A stretch of 64,000 nt of DNA, taken from Gammaproteobacteria bacterium HGW-Gammaproteobacteria-11 (lineage in GTDB: Bacteria; Pseudomonadota; Gammaproteobacteria; Pseudomonadales; Pseudomonadaceae). This document shows positions 52,599 to 61,241 of this stretch, in pieces. The stretch is taken from positions 47,236 to 111,235 of the forward strand of contig PGZJ01000004.1 of assembly GCA_002840055.1 (NCBI GenBank), given 5' to 3'. A program made the position numbers and the translations under genes. Positions within the stretch are counted from its first letter, which is position 1. Each line of letters begins with the position of its first letter. The notes under the pieces were generated by a model, which did not search any database, was not told the origin of the DNA, and worked only from the letters and a program-made list of their open reading frames with translations.

Positions 52599-52615
52599 GT
52601 GCCCGCGAGGAAACC

Positions 52616-53995
52616 ATGAAGAAAGATCTGAAGGAATTGCGCAACCAACGCGCAGCCAAGCTGGATGACGCGCAGAAAATCATTGATGCCGCCGAAACCG
52701 CCAAACGCGCTCTGAGTGACGAAGAGCGCAGCAACTTTGACAACCTGATGCGAGAGGCCGAAACGCTCGGTGCTGATATCGCGCGTCATCAGGGGCTGGA
52801 AGAACAGCGCCGCCAGCAGGCTGGTCTGGGTGTTACCGGTTCTGAACTGGGCCTGTCCGAGCGTGAAATCAACCGTTTTAGCGTTGTGCGCCTGATTCGC
52901 TCCCTGTCCAACCCGCAGGATCCGCAGGCTCAGAAAGAAGCTGCCTTCGAGATCGAAGCCTGCCAAGAGGCCGCCAAGCTGCAAGGCCGCAATGCACGGG
53001 GCATCATCATCCCATCTGACATGGGTGTTGGTCCTGGTGTGATGGCGCGCCTTGAGCGTGAAGGCCGCAGCATGCTGATCCCGGTAGAGGTGCTGGCCAA
53101 GCGCTCACAGCTCACGGCGGGTACGCCCACTGCTGGTGGCAACCTGATCTCCACTGACCTGCTCTCTGGCAGCTTCATTGACAGCCTTGAGAACCAGTTG
53201 GCTCTGACTGGCCTGGGTATCACCACGCTGTCTGGCTTGGTGGGTAATGTCCAGATCCCGAAGAAAACCGGCTCTGGCCAGACCTACTGGCTTGCGGAAA
53301 ATGATGACGCTACCCCCAGCGGCATGAGCGTTGGCCAGGTACCGCTGACACCCAAGACTATTGGCGCGCTGACTGACTTCAGCCGCGCTTTGATCCAGCA
53401 GGCCAGCGTCAGCGTTGAGAGCTTTGTGCGCATGGACTTGATGCGCGCCATTGCGCTGGGCATTGATCTGGCAGGTATCGCCGGCACCGGTGCATCCAAC
53501 CAGCCGCGCGGCGTGTTGAACCAGACTGGCATCGGCAGTGTGCTGGGTGGCACCAACGGTGCTGCGCCTACCTGGGACAACATTGTGCAGCTGGAGACCG
53601 AGGTTGCAGTGGATAACGCTGACATCGGATCGCTTGGTTATCTGACCAACGCCAAGGTGCGCGGCAAGCTCAAGACCACCAAAGTGGATGACGGATCCGG
53701 CATGTTTGTGTGGGACCGCATGAGCCCGCAAGCCCCGCTGAACGGCTACCGCACTGCAGTGAGCAATCAGGTACCGGGCAATATCACCAAGGGTACCGGC
53801 GAAGATCTGAGCGCCATTCTGTTCGGCAACTGGGCTGACCTGGTCATGGGTTTGTGGGGTGGCCTGGATCTGCTGGTTGACCCTTACACCGGTGCCTCTT
53901 CTGGCAAGGTGCGTGTGGTGGCCTTCCAGTCGGTTGACTTTGCAGTGCGCCATGCAGAGTCGTTTGCAGCCATGAAGGACGCAAGCACCAACTGA
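52616..53995 (+). CDS. Major capsid protein, HK97 fold
   Basis: The 459-residue protein has an N-terminal delta-like coiled coil (about 1-80, KDLKELRNQRAAKLDDAQKIIDAAETAKRAL), which is cleaved in maturation, and the HK97 fold after it (STDLLSGSFIDSLENQLALTGLG, then VPLTPKTIGALTDFSRALIQQASVSVESFVRMDLMRAIALGIDLAGIAGTG). GCGAGG precedes the ATG. A GC-rich hairpin follows the gene. Confidence 0.95.
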   Translation: MKKDLKELRNQRAAKLDDAQKIIDAAETAKRALSDEERSNFDNLMREAETLGADIARHQGLEEQRRQQAGLGVTGSELGLSEREINRFSVVRLIRSLSNPQDPQAQKEAAFEIEACQEAAKLQGRNARGIIIPSDMGVGPGVMARLEREGRSMLIPVEVLAKRSQLTAGTPTAGGNLISTDLLSGSFIDSLENQLALTGLGITTLSGLVGNVQIPKKTGSGQTYWLAENDDATPSGMSVGQVPLTPKTIGALTDFSRALIQQASVSVESFVRMDLMRAIALGIDLAGIAGTGASNQPRGVLNQTGIGSVLGGTNGAAPTWDNIVQLETEVAVDNADIGSLGYLTNAKVRGKLKTTKVDDGSGMFVWDRMSPQAPLNGYRTAVSNQVPGNITKGTGEDLSAILFGNWADLVMGLWGGLDLLVDPYTGASSGKVRVVAFQSVDFAVRHAESFAAMKDASTN

Positions 53996-54012
53996 TCCTT
54001 TCTTTAGCGCAG

Positions 54013-54033
54013 GCCGCCGGGTAGCCCGGCGGT
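54013..54033 (+). terminator. Hairpin after the capsid gene
   Basis: A perfect 8-bp stem CCGCCGGG / CCCGGCGG with loop TAG, extended by a wobble. No T-run. Confidence 0.4.
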
Positions 54034-54052
54034 CTTATGAAATGGTGAACCC

Positions 54053-54265
54053 ATGAAGATCAAAGCGATTCGCAATACCACTGCATCAGGCAAAGACATT
54101 GTCACTGGGGAAACTTACGAAGCCCCGCAGGACTTGTCGCTTGATGATGCCAAGTTGCTGGTGCGCATTGGCAAGGCCTTATCCCTTGAAGAACAGGCCC
54201 CGGCCAAGACTTCTACGGGCGGGAAGGGCAAGGGCGCGGCAGCAAAAGACAAGCTCCCGGAATAA
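54053..54265 (+). CDS. Small phage head/neck-region protein
   Basis: The 70-residue protein has a compact first half (MKIKAIRNTTASGKDIVTGETYEAPQDLSLDDAKLLVRIGKAL) and a Lys/Ala/Gly tail. Similar small proteins occur between capsid and connector in this phage type; its role is unknown. Confidence 0.65.
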   Translation: MKIKAIRNTTASGKDIVTGETYEAPQDLSLDDAKLLVRIGKALSLEEQAPAKTSTGGKGKGAAAKDKLPE

Positions 54266-54275
54266 GGGATGAATC

Positions 54276-54815
54276 ATGCACATTCGATCTGTTCGCGTCG
54301 CGGACCCACAGGTGGAGCCGATTACATTGCCTGAGGCAAAAGCCCAGTGCCATGTGCGACACACCCAGGCTGATGACCGGCTTGTCCGTTTGATCAAGTC
54401 GGCCAGGGAGCAGGCCGAGTCCAGAACCCGCCGCGCGCTGATAACTCAGGAGTGGCGGCAGGTGCAAACACCGTGTGCGCACGAGTCAATCCCATTGCAG
54501 CGCTGGCCAGTGCAGGAGGTGCTCTCTGTAACGGTAGCAGGCGTCCCGCTGGTTGAAGAGCAGTACGTGGCTATTGCAGGCGATGAGGCATGCGTTGAGC
54601 CAACTGGTAACGGCTGGCCCGCTGGTGAAGTGGTTGTGCATTACCAGGCTGGCTACGGCGATGCCCCTGGTGATGTGCCGGCCAGCCTGGTTGACTGGAT
54701 GTTGGTGCAGATTGCTGATGCCTATGCCAACCCATCTGCTGTGGTCATTGGCACCATTACAGCCCGGCTCAACTTTATTGATGGGCTGCTGAATGAATAC
54801 ATTGTGCCGAGGTAG
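54276..54815 (+). CDS. Head-tail connector (gp6-like)
   Basis: The 179-residue protein matches the phiE125 gp8/HK97 gp6-like connector family: PITLPEAKAQCHVRHTQADDRLVRLIKSAREQAESRTRRALITQEWRQ is the typical start. It forms the ring under the portal. Confidence 0.86.
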   Translation: MHIRSVRVADPQVEPITLPEAKAQCHVRHTQADDRLVRLIKSAREQAESRTRRALITQEWRQVQTPCAHESIPLQRWPVQEVLSVTVAGVPLVEEQYVAIAGDEACVEPTGNGWPAGEVVVHYQAGYGDAPGDVPASLVDWMLVQIADAYANPSAVVIGTITARLNFIDGLLNEYIVPR

Positions 54816-54817
54816 CC

Positions 54818-55363
54818 ATGCGCATTGGACAACTAGACACCCCCGCCGACCTCCTGCAACTGACCCCCGACCTGCAGCCCCAGACTCTGGATTGGCTGTG
54901 GGTGGGGATTCGGGCGCGGGAGGGGCCGGTGGCGGCGCAGCGGGGGTTGCGGGCTGCGGCGCAGGTGACGGTGCGGGCCTGGTGGGATGACCGGCTGGTG
55001 GCTGGGCGGTACTTGAGGGCTGAGGGTCGGCTGCTGCTGATTGATGATGCCCGCGACGTGACTGGCCAGCAGGTAGAGATGCAGATTGCCTGCTCTGAGC
55101 TGGTGGGCCTGGTGGGTGAGTATCGGCCCGCCGAGGGTGTGCCGGTTGGTTGCAGGGTGCACCTGATGCATGAGGCGCCGGTGCTGGATGAAATGCAGCG
55201 AGTGACGGCTTACAAGACCCGCGCAGAAGTGGCGGTGATTGAGGTGGGGCGTCCGCAGCCGGGTGATCAGCTGGTGGTGGATGGTGAGCTGTATAACGTC
55301 ACCGACTACGCGGATGACACCGATGACGGCGTTGTGCGCGGGCTTTGGCTGGAGCGGCCGTAA
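54818..55363 (+). CDS. Head closure/head-tail adaptor protein
   Basis: The 181-residue protein begins like head-tail adaptors (RIGQLDTPADLLQLTPDLQPQTLDWLWVGIRAREGPVAAQRG, then RYLRAEGRLLLIDDARDVTG), followed by a second beta domain. The larger size than usual (about 110) reflects an added C-terminal half. The start is two bases past the connector stop. Confidence 0.8.
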   Translation: MRIGQLDTPADLLQLTPDLQPQTLDWLWVGIRAREGPVAAQRGLRAAAQVTVRAWWDDRLVAGRYLRAEGRLLLIDDARDVTGQQVEMQIACSELVGLVGEYRPAEGVPVGCRVHLMHEAPVLDEMQRVTAYKTRAEVAVIEVGRPQPGDQLVVDGELYNVTDYADDTDDGVVRGLWLERP

Positions 55364-55938
55364 TGGAGTTATCACTCAAGCTGCAAGGCCGGCCCTTTGC
55401 GGAGGCGCTGCTGAAGACGGTGCAGCGCAGCGTTGATCCTGTGCTGCGCGGGACGCTCAATACCACGGTGACCGCTACCCGCCGTGAGCGCTTCACCAAG
55501 CCGCTAAGGGGTGTGCTGTCATCAAGGCGAGCCAACAGGCGCATGGTCATCAAGCGTGCCCGCCGTGGGCGTATGGATGCGCGGCTTATCCCGTCCGGTT
55601 CTGGCATACCTGTTACCGAGTATTCGCGCTGGGGCTTTGATGCGATTGATAAGACCCGGGCGCGGGTCTGGGTAGTTGGGTTGGGTGGCAAGAAGGTGGC
55701 GGCAGGGTTTGTAAACCCCGGCGCCCAACGCAAGTTACCCCTGAGCACGCGCAGCCAGAAGATCGGCAGGGTGCGGACCTACACCTACAAGCGCGCTTTG
55801 GGTGAGGCCCTGGCACCCTCGGTGGCCTACTGGTTCAAGCGGTTGGCGCAGGGAAATACCTTGCGCTGGACCAATGCTTTTTTGCGGCGTGAGTTTGAGC
55901 GCCGCATCAAGATCGAGTTGGCCAAAGGGCCGCGATAG
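55363..55938 (+). CDS. HK97 gp10-like neck/tail completion protein
   Basis: The 191-residue basic protein is in the gp10-like position: between head closure and the tail terminator. Basic stretches (SSRRANRRMVIKRARRGRM) and a C-terminal conserved helix are visible. It shares one base with the previous stop (TAATG). Family assignment is mainly by place. Confidence 0.65.
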   Translation: MELSLKLQGRPFAEALLKTVQRSVDPVLRGTLNTTVTATRRERFTKPLRGVLSSRRANRRMVIKRARRGRMDARLIPSGSGIPVTEYSRWGFDAIDKTRARVWVVGLGGKKVAAGFVNPGAQRKLPLSTRSQKIGRVRTYTYKRALGEALAPSVAYWFKRLAQGNTLRWTNAFLRREFERRIKIELAKGPR

Positions 55939-55958
55939 CACCGGCAAAGAGAGTACCC

Positions 55959-56393
55959 ATGCCCAGATCCTCAGCAGTTGACCAGGCGCTTGAAGATCGC
56001 CTGAAAACCATCGTGCCCGGCAATGGCTTTATCACAGACCTGCGAGGTGTTTTTGGCCCGCTGGACTCGCCAAAAGACAACCAGCCAACACCCTATTGCC
56101 AATGGTCTGTGGTCAACGACTCACGGACAGGGCGGGCGGGTAAGCAGTGCACCCGCATGCGTAGCTACCAGATTGAAGTGTTCTTCAGTAAGGCGGCAGC
56201 ACACGGCGCCCTGAGTGATGCTCACGTTGATCTGATCCGTTGTTTTGGGTTTGACCAGCTTGACGTTGACCGGCAGTTCCCTGGGTTGGTTGGTGATGAG
56301 GAGGAAGCCACGCCGGTCTATCCCGCGCAAGGGGTGCACACCATGCGCCTGTTGTTCAACTTTTCAGTGACTTACGTAGAAACCTACCGCTAG
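55959..56393 (+). CDS. Tail terminator-like protein
   Basis: The 144-residue protein has an alpha-beta layout (VDQALEDRLKTIVPGNGF..., IEVFFSKAA, LLFNFSVTYVETYR) as in tail terminators that cap the tail tube. It lies directly before the major tail protein gene, which supports the call. Confidence 0.65.
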   Translation: MPRSSAVDQALEDRLKTIVPGNGFITDLRGVFGPLDSPKDNQPTPYCQWSVVNDSRTGRAGKQCTRMRSYQIEVFFSKAAAHGALSDAHVDLIRCFGFDQLDVDRQFPGLVGDEEEATPVYPAQGVHTMRLLFNFSVTYVETYR

Positions 56394-56413
56394 GCCGATG
56401 GCCAGGAGCATTT

Positions 56414-57199
56414 ATGACTCAGCTTTACACTCAGCTTTTCCGTGGCATCACCGAGGTGGCGAACTACCCTGGCCACAACTATGAAGAAATCTTCAAGTTG
56501 CAGAACGTCTCTGCAGAGCCAGAAACAACTGAGATTCTGGTTAATAATCCCACCCGCATCGGTCAGCCTGAGCTGGATGGCGTGACCTCTACCACGGCCA
56601 TTAACGTGGTGGGTGAGGCGGTTGACTTCAGCCCGCGCGCTGCGGCCATTGCGCTGTACGGCTCGGTTGAGCGTGTGCCCTCTGGCTCGGCAGTTGAAGA
56701 GCCGCATGATGCCTATGTTGGTGGCACCATGTTGACTGCTCACATTCCCATGGAGGTCACGGCGCTGACCTCTGAGGACGGCGAGACCGAGTACGAGCCC
56801 GGTGAGGATTATGCCCTGACCTATGGTGGCATTCGTGTGTTGGATGGTGGCGCTCTGGCCGCCGCCATTGCTGCGGTGACCCCGGTACCGGGCCAGCAGA
56901 ACAGACTGCCGGTGCTGATCAGTTATGCCTACCCCACGGTGGATTTGATCAAGCCCTTTACTCAGGGCCGCAAATACTTCCGCGTGGCCTTCAGCCAGAT
57001 CAACGAGGGTGGTGCCAACGAGCGCCGCCGGGTCAAGTGCCACTATGCGCGCATCAGCCTGAATGGCGGCATGCCGCTGAACCAAGGCGCTGAGTTTGGT
57101 GTGATCCCGGTGAGTATTCGGCTGCTCTCTGACCCGAACATTTTTGAACCGGGTGAGGCTGCAATCTGGCAGATCGAGCACCAGGCGGTTGAGGCTTAA
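56414..57199 (+). CDS. Major tail (tube) protein
   Basis: The 261-residue beta-rich protein is in the major tail protein position, with a long repeated sheet structure (RGITEVANYPGHNYEEIFKLQNVSAEPETTEIL, then DGEPTEYEPGEDYALTYGGIRVL-like region) and a Gly-rich C-terminal part. It is preceded by the terminator-like gene and followed by a moron and tail chaperones, the expected order. Confidence 0.7.
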   Translation: MTQLYTQLFRGITEVANYPGHNYEEIFKLQNVSAEPETTEILVNNPTRIGQPELDGVTSTTAINVVGEAVDFSPRAAAIALYGSVERVPSGSAVEEPHDAYVGGTMLTAHIPMEVTALTSEDGETEYEPGEDYALTYGGIRVLDGGALAAAIAAVTPVPGQQNRLPVLISYAYPTVDLIKPFTQGRKYFRVAFSQINEGGANERRRVKCHYARISLNGGMPLNQGAEFGVIPVSIRLLSDPNIFEPGEAAIWQIEHQAVEA

Positions 57200-57265
57200 G
57201 TTCCCGGCGTGACGGGCTGAAGGCATTGGGCTATATTTCTCCCTGAGTTGATCAGGGAGGATTCT

Positions 57266-58042
57266 ATGAAATGCCCAAAGTGCAGTTATGAGCCGACGTT
57301 GGCCGAGCAATCAGCCAGCCCAGATATATGCCCCAGTTGTGGCGCCGTGTATGCGAAGGTGTTGGCTCGGCAAGCCGAGGAGGCCGCTGCAAACGCTGAG
57401 GGCGCCCCCCGCGACTCTGGTTTAAAAGAGCAGGTTAGTGCGCGCATGTTGGCTGCAAGGGAGGATGTGGCTGCTGGGCGTGCGCGTCGCAGCGCTATTG
57501 AAGAGCGTGAGCGCAACTCAGAGCGTGTGCTTGTTGCGGTACGTATACCGTTTTTAAGTCTTGTTTGGCTTATGACCAAAATTGTATTGGCCGCTATTCC
57601 GGCCCTGTTGCTTGCGGCATTTATTGTTTTTGCTCTCGCGACATTTTTTGGAACCGTTATCTCTAGCTATAAGCAGTACTCTGCTGCAGGCATTACACCG
57701 TCTGCCCCTCCCTCCACTGAGTCTTTCGAGCAGCGCATTTCTGATTCTGTGGCGGCATTGGCGCCAAGAGTTGCTGTGCCTTCTCAGGCCGATATTGCAG
57801 CCCGATGCAAGACGATGGAGGAAGTGGGTGCTTCTGTTATGTCTGGTCACCAGGCCGGCATGCGGATGGCTGATGCTTTGGTGGCTGTGGTGGGGCATGG
57901 TAGCCACAATGATTCGGTAATGAGTCGGCTTGTGACTTCTGCTTATGAGCGTCCGCGCCATAGTAGATCTGAGGAGCGGGTGCGGCAGATTGACACATTC
58001 AAGAAAGAGACTTACGAATGGTGCGTGCGCGGAGGGTTCTAA
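57266..58042 (+). CDS. Zinc-ribbon membrane protein, probable moron
   Basis: The 258-residue protein has an N-terminal zinc ribbon (CPKCSYEP...CPSCGAVYAK), a coiled region, two hydrophobic segments (about 92-125) and a soluble C-terminal part. Its A+T content and codon use look different from the neighbouring tail genes. It has its own strong ribosome site (AGGGAGG), which lies in a small hairpin (CCCTGA at 57241 with TCAGGG), and a terminator behind it. Genes inserted this way in tail modules are usually expressed in the lysogen and change the host; its role is not known. Confidence 0.7.
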   Translation: MKCPKCSYEPTLAEQSASPDICPSCGAVYAKVLARQAEEAAANAEGAPRDSGLKEQVSARMLAAREDVAAGRARRSAIEERERNSERVLVAVRIPFLSLVWLMTKIVLAAIPALLLAAFIVFALATFFGTVISSYKQYSAAGITPSAPPSTESFEQRISDSVAALAPRVAVPSQADIAARCKTMEEVGASVMSGHQAGMRMADALVAVVGHGSHNDSVMSRLVTSAYERPRHSRSEERVRQIDTFKKETYEWCVRGGF

Positions 58043-58075
58043 GAACCCACCTGCTGTAAAGCCCTGATTGAACAC

Positions 58076-58098
58076 AAACCCGCTACGGCGGGTTTTTT
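58076..58098 (+). terminator. Terminator after the moron gene
   Basis: AAACCCGC / GCGGGTTT with a TACG loop and a run of six T, just before the tail chaperone gene. Confidence 0.85.
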
Positions 58099-58115
58099 AT
58101 TGCCTGGAGAAACGC

Positions 58116-58481
58116 ATGGCAGGTTTGAACATTCTGTTTCCTGTGGCGCAAAGCGTCACGGTAGATGGCAAGAAGGTGAAGCTGAAACCGGTTCAGCTGC
58201 AGCACTTTGACCTTTACGGTAAGGCTGCAGCTGCGTTGATCCAACTGCTGAACGGGGCCAGCGTTGCGCAGATTAACCAGTATGCCGAGAAGCATGCCGA
58301 TGAGCTGCGCGAGGTGCTGAAGGTGACCACGGACCTTGGCTGGCTGGCAAGGCGCACGCTGCCTGCTGCTACGGCTGTGCAGTTGCTGGTGGCGGTGGTG
58401 GGTGCCAATAGCGGTTTTTTCGCAAGCGCCCTGCCGGACATGGTCGAAAGCCTGAATACAGCGATATCGTCCAGCGACTGA
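58116..58481 (+). CDS. Tail assembly chaperone (gpG-like)
   Basis: The 121-residue protein lies between the tail tube and tape measure genes, the place of gpG-like tail chaperones that coat the tape measure. Features are FPVAQSVTVDGKKVKLKPVQLQHFDLYGKAAAALIQLLNG and a helical middle. The -1 frame continues past its stop and a slippery site lies upstream, so a longer gpGT-like product is expected. Confidence 0.75.
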   Translation: MAGLNILFPVAQSVTVDGKKVKLKPVQLQHFDLYGKAAAALIQLLNGASVAQINQYAEKHADELREVLKVTTDLGWLARRTLPAATAVQLLVAVVGANSGFFASALPDMVESLNTAISSSD

Positions 58482-58657
58482 TTCGAGCAGGGCACCGCCT
58501 ACCTGAGATTGCTTGTTATACCCGCGAACAGGTTGATGCCTTTATGGATGTCATAGACAAGGAAGATCGCCGCGCCAATCGGATGGCGATGATCGTTGCC
58601 CGGTCTGCCCATGCCAAGCCGGGTGACTTCAAGAAAACCATGAAGGAGATTGGCTAG
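58116..58657 (+). CDS. Tail assembly chaperone frameshift product (gpGT-like)
   Basis: A -1 frameshift at TTTTTTC (58415-58421, read T TTT TTC) moves ribosomes into a frame that runs from 58421 to the TAG at 58655-58657 and encodes RKRPAGHGRKPEYSDIVQRL, then IRAGHRLPEIACYTREQVDA. The product has about 180 residues. The short frame has no start codon of its own and begins inside the first gene, as in lambda G/GT. Confidence 0.7.
58415..58421 (+). promoter_or_regulatory. Programmed -1 frameshift slippery heptamer
   Basis: TTTTTTC is a canonical X-XXY-YYZ site in the frame of the tail chaperone gene, 60 bases before its stop codon. Confidence 0.7.
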
Positions 58658-60723
58658 TGTCTAAGGTGCGCACTCAGCTGGTTATTGATGGCCAGAACAA
58701 TTCCCGCCGGGCATTCAAGGAAGTCAATGACGACCTGAAGTCCATGGATCAGCAGTTGCGTACCGCCGGCAGAGCCATTGCAACCTACTTCAGTGTTCAG
58801 GCGTTGCGTGGCGCGTTGCGCACGGTTACGTCGCTGTCTGATAACTGGGTGGAGATGACAGACCGGATTCGCCTGGCTACCGGTAATCAGGAAGATTACG
58901 AAAGCGGTTTGTCGCGGCTGCGGGACATAAGCAACCGCACCTTCACCAGCATGACCAACAATGCCGAGCTGTTTATCAATGCGCTGCAGCCCTTGCGTGA
59001 GCGCGGCTTTAGCAACAATGAAATCCTGAACTTTACCGAGGCCGTTAACCTTGGCTTGGTGGCCAGTGCCACCAAAGGGCAGGCCGCTGAGGCGGTGATT
59101 CAGCAAGTCAGCCGCGCCATGCAAACGGGGGTGCTGCGCGGCGATGCCTTTAACGCCGTGATTGAAAAGACCCCGGCGCTGGCTGAGGCCTTGGCTCGGG
59201 GCTTGGGCGTGGGCCGGCAGGAACTGATCCGCATGGCAGAGGCGGGAGAGCTGACCAGTGAGCGGGTCATTCCGGCGCTGAACAGTGAGCTGGATAACCT
59301 TGGCAAAGCTGTTGACGATATGAACGTCACAGTGGGTGACGCCCTGGTGCGGCTGGACAATGCACTGCTGGAGGCGTTCGGCAATGCCGATATGTCGCCG
59401 CTGATTGATGCTCTGGGAGACCTGCAAAAAACGCTGTCTGACCCCGTTGTGGTTGACAACCTAGTACGGCTGGCCGGTGCGCTGACTTCTCTTGCGGCCG
59501 CGACCGTAAACGGCGCCAACGAGTTTGTGGACTTTGGCAAGCGCATTGCCTTTATTACTGCCAACGCGGCGGGCATGGTCGCTGAGTTGGACAAGATTGA
59601 TCAGCAGATATCCGACATTGACCGCAGCATTAACGGCACGGGCTTCAGCACCACCCTGGCTGGCCTGTGGTTCAGTGATGATGAGCTGAAAGCCAAGCGT
59701 GAGGCTTTGGTGGCGCTGCGTGAAACCATCGTTGAGCAGCAGACAGGGATGACGGCAGAGGTCAAGGCTGTGGCTGATGCTGCGGCACAGGAGGCCAGAG
59801 AGCGGCAGGATGCTGAGTTATCTGACCGGCGCGAGTACCTTGCCAGCTTGCGGACCTTGCAAGACCAGCAGGTAAAGGATGCTGAGGCAGCGGCTAAAAA
59901 GCTGGTAAGGGCTGAGCAGGATGCTCTTAAAGCCATTGAGGATGTGCGAAAAGATCGCCTGGATATCGAGAACCGCTATTCAGACGCCTTGACCCGCTTG
60001 CGGGGATTTGGTGAGCCTGAAGATGCCAGCGTGCGTAATGCGCTATCTCTCAAGCTTGGTGCTCGGCAAGCGCTTGCGGCTGGTGACTATGAGAATGCCC
60101 AGCGGCAGGCAGCGGCAGCGCTTGAAATGCTGCTGGATCTGCAAAGGGCGGGAGAAAATACTTACGGCTTTGCAGGCCTTGCAACCGAGCTTCAGCAAAT
60201 TGAGTTGGCCGCAAATGACATTGAGCAGAGCCAGGCCGAAGAAAAGCTGAACGCCATCAAGTTGGAAATGGCTGACCTTGCCGCGCAGGCCGAGGAGCTT
60301 AAAAACGCGCCTATCTCTTTTGAGATGGATGAGGCTAGTTTGAATGCCGTGCGTGATCGGATTACTGCGCTTGCCAATCAGTTGGGGCAGGAGCTGATTC
60401 TGCCTGTGCGCGTCACAGCGCCCGGCACCGCCCCAAGCCTTGACATACCAGGCTTTGCTACCGGCACCAGTAGCGCACCCCCCGGCTTGGCGTGGGTGGG
60501 TGAAATGGGGCCTGAGCTGATCAATTTGCGCGGTGGTGAGCGGATCTATAACGCGGATGAGTCTGCGCGCATTGCCAGTGGTCTGGTGGGTGGTGGCGAC
60601 GGCTTCAACAACCCCGCCGTGATCAAGCTGCCCGGTGGCCGTGAGCTACCTGTTATGGCGCAGTCGGGTGCATTGGCTGAGCTGGCTGATTATGTGCGGC
60701 GCGAAAAACTGAAGAGGCGTTAA
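58657..60723 (+). CDS. Tail tape measure protein
   Basis: The 688-residue protein sets tail length and helps DNA entry. It starts like tape measures of this type (KVRTQLVIDGQNNSRRAFKEVNDDLKSMDQQLRTAGRAIATYF), followed by a conserved domain (LREGFSNNEILNFTEAVNLGLVASATKGQAAEAVIQQVSRAMQTGVLRGDAFNAVIEKTPAL region), a long coiled coil (about 355-540) and a Gly-rich end (EMGPELINLRGGERIYNADESARIA). The start is a GTG sharing one base with the frameshift stop (TAGTG). It is short, suggesting a tail near 100 nm if 1.5 Angstrom per residue holds. Confidence 0.9.
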   Translation: MSKVRTQLVIDGQNNSRRAFKEVNDDLKSMDQQLRTAGRAIATYFSVQALRGALRTVTSLSDNWVEMTDRIRLATGNQEDYESGLSRLRDISNRTFTSMTNNAELFINALQPLRERGFSNNEILNFTEAVNLGLVASATKGQAAEAVIQQVSRAMQTGVLRGDAFNAVIEKTPALAEALARGLGVGRQELIRMAEAGELTSERVIPALNSELDNLGKAVDDMNVTVGDALVRLDNALLEAFGNADMSPLIDALGDLQKTLSDPVVVDNLVRLAGALTSLAAATVNGANEFVDFGKRIAFITANAAGMVAELDKIDQQISDIDRSINGTGFSTTLAGLWFSDDELKAKREALVALRETIVEQQTGMTAEVKAVADAAAQEARERQDAELSDRREYLASLRTLQDQQVKDAEAAAKKLVRAEQDALKAIEDVRKDRLDIENRYSDALTRLRGFGEPEDASVRNALSLKLGARQALAAGDYENAQRQAAAALEMLLDLQRAGENTYGFAGLATELQQIELAANDIEQSQAEEKLNAIKLEMADLAAQAEELKNAPISFEMDEASLNAVRDRITALANQLGQELILPVRVTAPGTAPSLDIPGFATGTSSAPPGLAWVGEMGPELINLRGGERIYNADESARIASGLVGGGDGFNNPAVIKLPGGRELPVMAQSGALAELADYVRREKLKRR

Positions 60724-60725
60724 CC

Positions 60726-61238
60726 ATGAGTCAGCCTGAGTATCCCTTGGTTTTGGGTGGTGTGGTCGTGCCTGTGTTATCTGGCCCGGCGCCTGTTGCC
60801 TATGAGCCAGTGGGCGGCAAAACAGGTGTGCGCATGCACGGTGGCAAACTGGTGCAAATGACGCACTGGGAGAGGATGACCATTGTGATCAATGGCGCCG
60901 GCTGGATGGGTCCGGGGTTGGAGTCCCTTGATTTCAGCCAGGATCTGGAGCTGCTGTGCACCAAGGACCGACGCCTGAACACCACGGCGCTCACCTGCAC
61001 CCTGACCTCGGATGTGCGCCCGGATGTGCCCGCCTGGTGTGATGCCATTTTTGCTGACCACAGCCACCACCGCACGCCCATTGTGGTGGTGGGCCGTGAG
61101 GTCACCATTACCCCGGTGGCCGGTGCGGTGTTTTACAGCGTGGGCTGGTTGCCGCGTTTTATGGTGCAGGCCAGCAGGCCCAGCGAATCAGGCTCTGGCC
61201 GTGACAACGAGTGGCAGATCGTCTGTGAGGAGGTATGA
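60726..61238 (+). CDS. Tail protein (distal tail-like), hypothetical
   Basis: The 170-residue protein follows the tape measure by two bases after its stop. It is beta-rich with one conserved HWERMTIVINGAGWMGPGLESLDFSQDLELLC segment. In siphophages this place is the distal tail protein gene. It is not clearly similar to any family I can name. Confidence 0.6.
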   Translation: MSQPEYPLVLGGVVVPVLSGPAPVAYEPVGGKTGVRMHGGKLVQMTHWERMTIVINGAGWMGPGLESLDFSQDLELLCTKDRRLNTTALTCTLTSDVRPDVPAWCDAIFADHSHHRTPIVVVGREVTITPVAGAVFYSVGWLPRFMVQASRPSESGSGRDNEWQIVCEEV

Positions 61239-61241
61239 CGG

